From: an uncultured Lachnospiraceae bacterium | GTDB lineage: Bacteria > Bacillota > Clostridia > Lachnospirales > Lachnospiraceae | Direction of reading: 5' to 3' | Assembly: GCA_905235345.1 (NCBI GenBank) | Contig: CAJOLO010000128.1 | Location: 1 to 9,638, forward strand | Length of the DNA stretch: 9,638 nucleotides | Part shown: positions 5,784-9,638 of the stretch, piece after piece | Layout: each line of letters begins with the position of its first letter | Position numbering within the stretch: position 1 is the stretch's first letter | The notes under the pieces: generated by a model | What the model was told of the DNA's origin: nothing | What the model saw: only the letters and a program-made list of their open reading frames with translations | Database searches by the model: none | Translations under genes and position numbers: made by a program

Positions 5784-7211
5784 CTATACTGCCCCATGCT
5801 TTTTCAAAGGTCTGAAATCAGCCTTTGTATATAACATCTCATACGCTGCAATAAGTCTCTTTCTGGTTGCAGCTCCGTCAATGATGTCATCAACATAACC
5901 ACGCTTAGCGGCTGCCGTTGCACTTGACATCTTCTCTGTATATTCACGGGTAAGTTCAGATAACTTAGATGAATCGAACTTGTCACCCTTAATGTCTTCG
6001 GCATATATAATCTTAACAGCAGCATCAGGATCCATAGTACCGATTCTGGCTGTCTTCCATGCATATTCGATATCGGCACCTATAGACTTGGAATTCATTG
6101 CAAGATAAGCACTTCCGATTCCATCGCCCATGACAAGATTAACCTTAGGAATATCAGCATTAGCAAACGCATAAGTAAGCTTTGCTGAAGCCTTAGCAAT
6201 TGTAGCCTCCTCATTAACTGTAGCCTTAAAACCTTTAACATTTGTAAGCGTAAGCACAGGAATACTGAATGAATCCAGGAAATTCACGAACTCTGCCGCA
6301 ATATATGCACCGGCTGTTGAAAGAACATCTCCGCCATCAGATACCTGATTGGCAACACAACCAACAGTTGTCCCGCCAAGCTTGATAAATCCGATAACCA
6401 TATCTTTAGCATATTCTTTCTTAAGCTCAATGAACACATTATTATCTGCAATATTGGCAAGAACGGCTCTCGCATCATCCTCAAGACTTTCAAGATTAGG
6501 GATTTCTCTGTTAAGATCATCCGTTGGATCAGAATAATTAGAATCATCCTCATTATTGGAAGGAAGTATCGCAACAACCTGACGGATTCTGGACAACAAT
6601 TCCACTTCATCCTCTAACACTTCATCAACAACAGCACTTTTACCCGCCTGATAATCTGCTGCTGCAGTGTCAAGTTTCTCTGCGTAGTTCCCATCTAATG
6701 CATTAGGACTGTTAACAAACAACTTTGCATTATCCTTAACTATAAATGTAATATCTGACAATGCAGGTATAAATGCACTACCACCGCCACAGACACCGAA
6801 TACACCTGTAATCTGTGGAATAACTCCGGAAGCCACTGCCTGCTTTGCAAATATGTTACCAAATGCATTAAGTGAATCTGTTGCCTCCTGTAATCTCAGT
6901 CCGGCACAATCAATAAGTCCGACAATCGGTGCACCCATCTTAAGTGCCATGTCATAGATTCCGGAAATCTTCTTAGCATGCATCTCGCCAATAGATCCAC
7001 CAAGCACTGTGGAATCCTGACTGTAAACAAACACGAGTCTTCCGTCGATCGTACCATAACCGGTAACTACGCCGTCCTTAGGCGTATCCTGATCATTAAT
7101 GTTAAAGTCTGTGCTTCTTGACGTAACATAAGCACCAACCTCAACAAAACTCCCGTCATCAAGTAATGTTGCAATTCTATCACTTGCTGACAACTTCGTC
7201 TTACTGCTCAT
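5784..7211 (-). CDS. Divergent CoA-ester carboxyltransferase (MmdA/PccB/12S-like), first gene of the pump operon
   Basis: A 475-residue crotonase-superfamily carboxyltransferase of the MmdA/PccB/12S type, expected to move CO2 between an acyl-CoA and biotin on the carrier protein. The N-terminal half has DRIATLLDDGSFVEVGAYV (11-29), STVLGGSIGEMHAKKI (67-82), GAPIVGLID and LRLQEATDSL (105-114), and the oxyanion loop GVCGGGSAF (139-147). The C-terminal half has VGCVANQ, the segment at 350-373 and RGYVDDII with TRKRL near the end. Several hallmarks differ from classical members: SGGARIQEGV is replaced by CAGLRLQEAT, VPGFLPG by VKGFKAT, GIIRHGAKL by TIAKASAKL, and GGAY by GSAY. It is shorter than the usual 510-520 residues, mainly at the N-terminus. 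ATG 7211 has GGAGG at 7 nt and a promoter upstream. The family is clear; the CoA substrate (methylmalonyl-, malonyl- or glutaconyl-CoA) cannot be named. Confidence 0.8.
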   Translation of the reverse strand: MSSKTKLSASDRIATLLDDGSFVEVGAYVTSRSTDFNINDQDTPKDGVVTGYGTIDGRLVFVYSQDSTVLGGSIGEMHAKKISGIYDMALKMGAPIVGLIDCAGLRLQEATDSLNAFGNIFAKQAVASGVIPQITGVFGVCGGGSAFIPALSDITFIVKDNAKLFVNSPNALDGNYAEKLDTAAADYQAGKSAVVDEVLEDEVELLSRIRQVVAILPSNNEDDSNYSDPTDDLNREIPNLESLEDDARAVLANIADNNVFIELKKEYAKDMVIGFIKLGGTTVGCVANQVSDGGDVLSTAGAYIAAEFVNFLDSFSIPVLTLTNVKGFKATVNEEATIAKASAKLTYAFANADIPKVNLVMGDGIGSAYLAMNSKSIGADIEYAWKTARIGTMDPDAAVKIIYAEDIKGDKFDSSKLSELTREYTEKMSSATAAAKRGYVDDIIDGAATRKRLIAAYEMLYTKADFRPLKKHGAV

Positions 7212-7218
7212 TTCTAGC

Positions 7219-7223
7219 CCTCC
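7219..7223 (-). promoter_or_regulatory. Ribosome binding site of the first operon gene
   Basis: GGAGG on the minus strand, 7 nt before ATG 7211, a near-ideal site that supports this start. A small hairpin in the leader (TCTGC 7244-7248 with GCAGA 7253-7257, 4-nt loop) lies upstream and leaves the site free. Confidence 0.75.
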
Positions 7224-7277
7224 GTTAATAATTTATTGACAGTTCTGCTCATGCAGACCAAATTTTAGCCAATGTAT

Positions 7278-7306
7278 ATTCTATTACTTTTATCACTTTA
7301 TTTCAA
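7278..7306 (-). promoter_or_regulatory. Sigma-A promoter of the decarboxylase operon
   Basis: On the minus strand TTGAAA (7301-7306) is separated by exactly 17 nt from TAGAAT (7278-7283); each box matches consensus at five of six bases. Transcription would start near 7270, giving a leader of about 60 nt before ATG 7211. A dyad overlaps the -35 box (see the next entry). No terminator is visible between pgsA and this promoter, so read-through from pgsA could add to expression. Confidence 0.65.
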
Positions 7307-7315
7307 GTACGAAAT
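7300..7315. promoter_or_regulatory. Operator-like dyad overlapping the -35 box
   Basis: ATTTC and GAAAT flank a 6-nt centre (minus strand ATTTCGTACTTGAAAT). The right arm covers most of the -35 hexamer TTGAAA. This position is typical of a repressor site, but the dyad is short and AT-rich and I do not recognise a known operator. Confidence 0.3.
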
Positions 7316-7324
7316 GAAACAATT

Positions 7325-7930
7325 TTATATATTATTTTCAGCCAACACTCCTTTATTATGAATAAGATAATCCAAAAGAGATACAATAGTAAGTATTAGT
7401 GCAATATATATCAATACATTCTCGAATATATATATACCATCTGCCGCATCAGGAAATACTGATCCAAGATCGGCAATCATTATGCAGAGCATTACCATCT
7501 GCTCGGCAGTCTTTATTTTGCCCCATATACCTGCCGCAATAACAATTCCATTATCAGCAGCCACAAGACGAAAACCGCTTATAATAAACTCTCTTGCAAT
7601 AATAACAATAACTATCCAACACGGTATCCTGTCAAGCTCTATAAATGCAATCATAGCAGACGAAACAAGAAGCTTGTCGGCAAGCGGATCCATAAATTTC
7701 CCAAAATTAGTAACAAGATTGTATTTTCTCGCAATCTTACCATCCAGCATATCGGTTATTGAAGCTAACGCAAATATCAAAAGTGCAATCCAATTTCCAT
7801 ACGGAATAAAACCTCCGTATTCTTTATCACATAGCAAAGCTATCAAAAAAAACGGTATAAGCACTGTTCTTAGAATTGTCAGTTTATTGGGTAAGTTCAT
7901 TCCATTTTTACTCTTCTTGTTTTCATCCAT
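7325..7930 (-). CDS. pgsA: CDP-diacylglycerol-glycerol-3-phosphate 3-phosphatidyltransferase
   Basis: A 201-residue integral membrane enzyme that makes phosphatidylglycerol phosphate from CDP-diacylglycerol and glycerol 3-phosphate, the committed step to phosphatidylglycerol and cardiolipin. The CDP-alcohol phosphotransferase signature is complete: D60, D63-G64, A67-R68, G77, D81 and D85, the metal- and substrate-binding residues. Hydrophobic segments surround it, as in the family. The conserved start NLPNKLTILR is at residues 12-21, after a short polar extension. The start is ATG 7930 because AGAGG lies 10 nt upstream; ATG at residue 11 has only a weak site. It follows rimO after 110 nt, a gene order common in Clostridia. 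Confidence 0.93.
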   Translation of the reverse strand: MDENKKSKNGMNLPNKLTILRTVLIPFFLIALLCDKEYGGFIPYGNWIALLIFALASITDMLDGKIARKYNLVTNFGKFMDPLADKLLVSSAMIAFIELDRIPCWIVIVIIAREFIISGFRLVAADNGIVIAAGIWGKIKTAEQMVMLCIMIADLGSVFPDAADGIYIFENVLIYIALILTIVSLLDYLIHNKGVLAENNI

Positions 7931-8040
7931 TATATCTTTACCTCTTTTCTACTAAATATCCATATATGCACGAACCGCCTTTAAAATCTGAGCATAATTC
8001 AAAAATTGCAAATATGTAAAAATACAGCCAATACTAAAGA
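7931..8040 (-). other. rimO-pgsA intergenic region
   Basis: A 110-nt AT-rich gap holding the pgsA ribosome binding site (AGAGG, 7941-7945). I see no convincing promoter pair and no terminator hairpin, so rimO and pgsA may share a transcript. Confidence 0.5.
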
Positions 8041-9366
8041 TTAATAATCAACCTGCTCTCCTATAAGGTCATATTCATTACAGTCTGTAATCCTCACATT
8101 TATAAAATCTCCTGACAACAGTTCCTCATTTGACTTTACAAACACAATTCCATCTATGTCCGGTGCATCCATATATGAACGACATGCATACATCTCATCT
8201 TCATACAGATAGCCATCCACAACAACCACTCTGCCAATCTGAGATTTGTTGATATCAAAAGATATCTCCTGCTGAAGCTCCATTATCTCATTACGGTATC
8301 GCTCCTTAACTTCTTCGGATATCTGAGCATCCATCTCTGCTGCCGGAGTTCCTTCTTCTGCGGAATATGTAAATGCACCAAGTCTGCCAAATTCCATCTC
8401 GTCAATGAACTCAAGCACTCCTTCATGTTCATCCTCTGTTTCCCCGGGAAAACCGGTTATAAGTGTTGTTCTGATTACAATGTCCGGAATTTTTTCCCTG
8501 ATACTGTTAATACGCTCGGTAATCTCCTGCCTCGTGGTCATTCTGCCCATACGCTTAAGCACCGCATCCTCACTGTGTTGTATAGGCATATCTATGTAAT
8601 GACACACCTTAGGATTAACCCTTATCTCGTCGATAAGTTCATCGGTAATCTCCTCAGGGTAACAGTATAGAAGCCTTATCCAATGAAGTTCCTCTATCTC
8701 TGAAAGCTTTCTTATAAGCTCAGGAAGACATTTCTTTCCATAAATATCCAATCCATAAACCGTTGTTTCCTGTGCAACAAGACAAAGTTCACGAATACCG
8801 TTGTCAACCAGATGTCTGGCCTGCTCCACAACTTCATCCATCGGAACACTTCTGTAATCTCCCCTGACATATGGAATTATACAGTAGGTACAACGCTTAT
8901 TACAGCCCTCGGCAATCTTAAGATATCCCATATAGGTACCACCGGTTATGCTCCTTTTATCCTTGATGGAAGGCAGATGTGTCAGCGGAGTAAAGCATTC
9001 ATACCTGTTACCATTAAGAACTGAATCAACTGCATCAACAATCGATTCTATCGACATTGTACCGATAACTGCATCCACCTCCGGAAGCTCCTCAAATATC
9101 TCCTGCTGATATCTCTGGGAAAGACATCCCGTGACAACAATCCCCTTAAGCTTCCCGGTTTCTTTAAGTTTCCCAAGCTCTATTATATTTTCGATACTTT
9201 CTTCCTTTGCGTCTCCGATAAAACAGCAGGTATTAATAACGCATACATCTGCCTCACTCTCGACATTGGTTATGCTATAGCCTTTCTCCTGCAAAAGTGC
9301 AAGCATTACCTCACTGTCTACCAGATTCTTATCACACCCAAGGGATACAAACATAATGTTAATCAT
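8041..9366 (-). CDS. rimO: Ribosomal protein S12 methylthiotransferase RimO
   Basis: A 441-residue radical-SAM methylthiotransferase that adds a methylthio group to a conserved Asp of ribosomal protein S12. The N-terminal MTTase domain has SLGCDKNLVDSE, which is diagnostic of RimO over MiaB, and the cluster cysteines C11, C47 and C81. The radical-SAM motif CNKRCTYC holds C155, C159 and C162 for the second [4Fe-4S] cluster. The C-terminal part (about 375-441) fits the TRAM domain that binds S12. Length is normal for the family. An in-frame TTG at 9381 would add five residues, but it overlaps the Shine-Dalgarno GGAG (9372-9375), which is 5 nt from ATG 9366, so the ATG is the start. It lies between folD and pgsA. 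Confidence 0.95.
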   Translation of the reverse strand: MINIMFVSLGCDKNLVDSEVMLALLQEKGYSITNVESEADVCVINTCCFIGDAKEESIENIIELGKLKETGKLKGIVVTGCLSQRYQQEIFEELPEVDAVIGTMSIESIVDAVDSVLNGNRYECFTPLTHLPSIKDKRSITGGTYMGYLKIAEGCNKRCTYCIIPYVRGDYRSVPMDEVVEQARHLVDNGIRELCLVAQETTVYGLDIYGKKCLPELIRKLSEIEELHWIRLLYCYPEEITDELIDEIRVNPKVCHYIDMPIQHSEDAVLKRMGRMTTRQEITERINSIREKIPDIVIRTTLITGFPGETEDEHEGVLEFIDEMEFGRLGAFTYSAEEGTPAAEMDAQISEEVKERYRNEIMELQQEISFDINKSQIGRVVVVDGYLYEDEMYACRSYMDAPDIDGIVFVKSNEELLSGDFINVRITDCNEYDLIGEQVDY

Positions 9367-9371
9367 AAGTT

Positions 9372-9375
9372 CTCC
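9372..9375 (-). promoter_or_regulatory. Ribosome binding site deciding the rimO start
   Basis: GGAG on the minus strand, 5 nt before ATG 9366. The upstream in-frame TTG at 9381 contains this site within its first codons and is rejected as the start. Confidence 0.75.
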
Positions 9376-9401
9376 AATCAAGCTTAAAATTAAAAATTCC
9401 T

Positions 9402-9430
9402 GTATCTATTCAGCTTTGCTTCATAGATAC
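9402..9430 (-). terminator. Probable terminator hairpin after folD
   Basis: GTATCTAT and ATAGATAC form a perfect 8-bp stem (9402-9409 with 9423-9430). On the minus strand the loop continues as GA, AGC, AAA, GCT, GA, so tandem G-A mismatches and a 3-bp inner helix can stack above the stem. A T-rich stretch (AATTTTTAATTTT) begins a few nt after it. The stem is AT-rich, so termination may be partial, letting folD transcription reach rimO. Confidence 0.45.
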
Positions 9431-9440
9431 GCGTTATTGA

Positions 9441-9455
9441 TTGATGAAGCATCAA
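9441..9455 (-). repeat. Small hairpin between folD and rimO
   Basis: TTGATG and CATCAA form a perfect 6-bp stem with a 3-nt loop, 15 nt after the folD stop codon. It precedes the larger hairpin at 9402-9430, so the transcript leaving folD has two hairpins in tandem. No T-run follows it directly. Confidence 0.4.
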
Positions 9456-9470
9456 ACGCCTATTATTTTT

Positions 9471-9638
9471 TTAGTCGAACATAGTTGCTGCTTCTACACA
9501 GTTATTCATAAGCATTGCAATCGTCATAGGTCCAACCCCGCCCGGTACCGGTGTAATTGCAGACGCAATCGGCTCAACGCTTTCAAAATCAACATCTCCG
9601 CAAAGCTTGTTATTCTCATTTCTGTGGATTCCCACATC
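9471..9638 (-). CDS. folD: Methylenetetrahydrofolate dehydrogenase/cyclohydrolase FolD, C-terminal part
   Basis: The last 55 residues of FolD, cut by the window edge. FolD is the cytosolic bifunctional enzyme that interconverts 5,10-methylene-, 5,10-methenyl- and 10-formyl-tetrahydrofolate. The fragment reads DVGIHRNENNKLCGDVDFE and then contains the family's strongest C-terminal signature, ITPVPGGVGPMTIAMLM, followed by NNCVEAATMFD and a TAA stop. The signature forms part of the NADP-binding domain and is nearly invariant. The frame is open to the window edge. Two hairpins lie between it and rimO. Confidence 0.95.
   Translation of the reverse strand, partial: DVGIHRNENNKLCGDVDFESVEPIASAITPVPGGVGPMTIAMLMNNCVEAATMFD

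Larger units (their letters stand above)
1645..7211 (-). other. Five-gene biotin-dependent carboxyl-transfer / Na+ pump operon
   Basis: Gene order is 12S/MmdA-like, lipoprotein-OadG, biotin carrier, OadB, 5S/OadA. All genes share a strand; gaps are 23, 156, 39 and 63 nt, and each has its own Shine-Dalgarno sequence. The set contains all three catalytic parts of a transcarboxylase and the membrane beta and small subunits of a Na+-pumping decarboxylase. No biotin carboxylase (ATP-grasp) subunit is present, so the complex moves or releases CO2 rather than fixing bicarbonate with ATP. That several enzymes share one carrier is inferred from the gene set. Confidence 0.75.

Noticed and set aside
7482..7955. 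157-codon plus-strand open frame opposite pgsA
   Set aside because: The minus strand has the complete CDP-alcohol phosphotransferase signature; the plus-strand product is low-complexity hydrophobic shadow sequence.

Overview
The window looks like a chromosomal segment of an AT-rich, low-GC Gram-positive anaerobe of the Clostridia, most likely the family Lachnospiraceae. This rests on strong AGGAGG-type ribosome binding sites, an A/T-rich third codon position, the rimO-pgsA gene pair, and a biotin-dependent sodium-pump decarboxylase operon of the kind common in that group. The genus cannot be fixed from the sequence alone. Every gene I can support lies on the minus strand, so the window is best read from its right end to its left end.

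Right part (9638 to 7325): the C-terminal end of folD (one-carbon metabolism), a short gap with two hairpins, then rimO (methylthiolation of ribosomal protein S12) and pgsA (phosphatidylglycerophosphate synthase). These are housekeeping genes.

Centre (7320 to 1645): a five-gene operon begins behind a good sigma-A promoter (TTGAAA, 17 nt, TAGAAT). Its order is a CoA-ester-type carboxyltransferase (MmdA/12S-like), a lipoprotein fused to an OadG-type membrane subunit, a free biotin carrier protein, the OadB sodium-translocating decarboxylase subunit, and an OadA/5S-type pyruvate/oxaloacetate carboxyltransferase without its own biotin domain. These genes are the three parts of a transcarboxylase (12S-like, 1.3S-like, 5S-like) plus the membrane part of a Na+ pump. 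One biotin carrier could therefore collect CO2 from a 2-oxo acid and from an acyl-CoA, pass it between them, or discharge it at OadB to expel Na+. This is the most interesting biological system in the window. The 12S-like subunit is divergent at its acyl-CoA motifs, and the OadG-like subunit carries an unusual exported domain of about 180 residues.

Left part (1644 to 34): a 279-nt gap, the longest non-coding stretch, is densely structured. Two abutting palindromic modules (1549-1644 and 1467-1548) begin at the base directly after the oadA stop codon. The second is a perfect three-way junction inside a 10-bp closing stem. They are followed by a terminator-like hairpin (1388-1451) just before an HI0933/BaiN-type flavoprotein gene, which carries an Asn/Lys-rich insertion. 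The last 33 bases hold no supportable gene.

Several starts were moved to the ATG that fits the Shine-Dalgarno sequence: rimO at 9366, the OadG-like gene at 5760, oadB at 4275 and oadA at 3087. No tRNA, rRNA, CRISPR array or intact transposase is visible.
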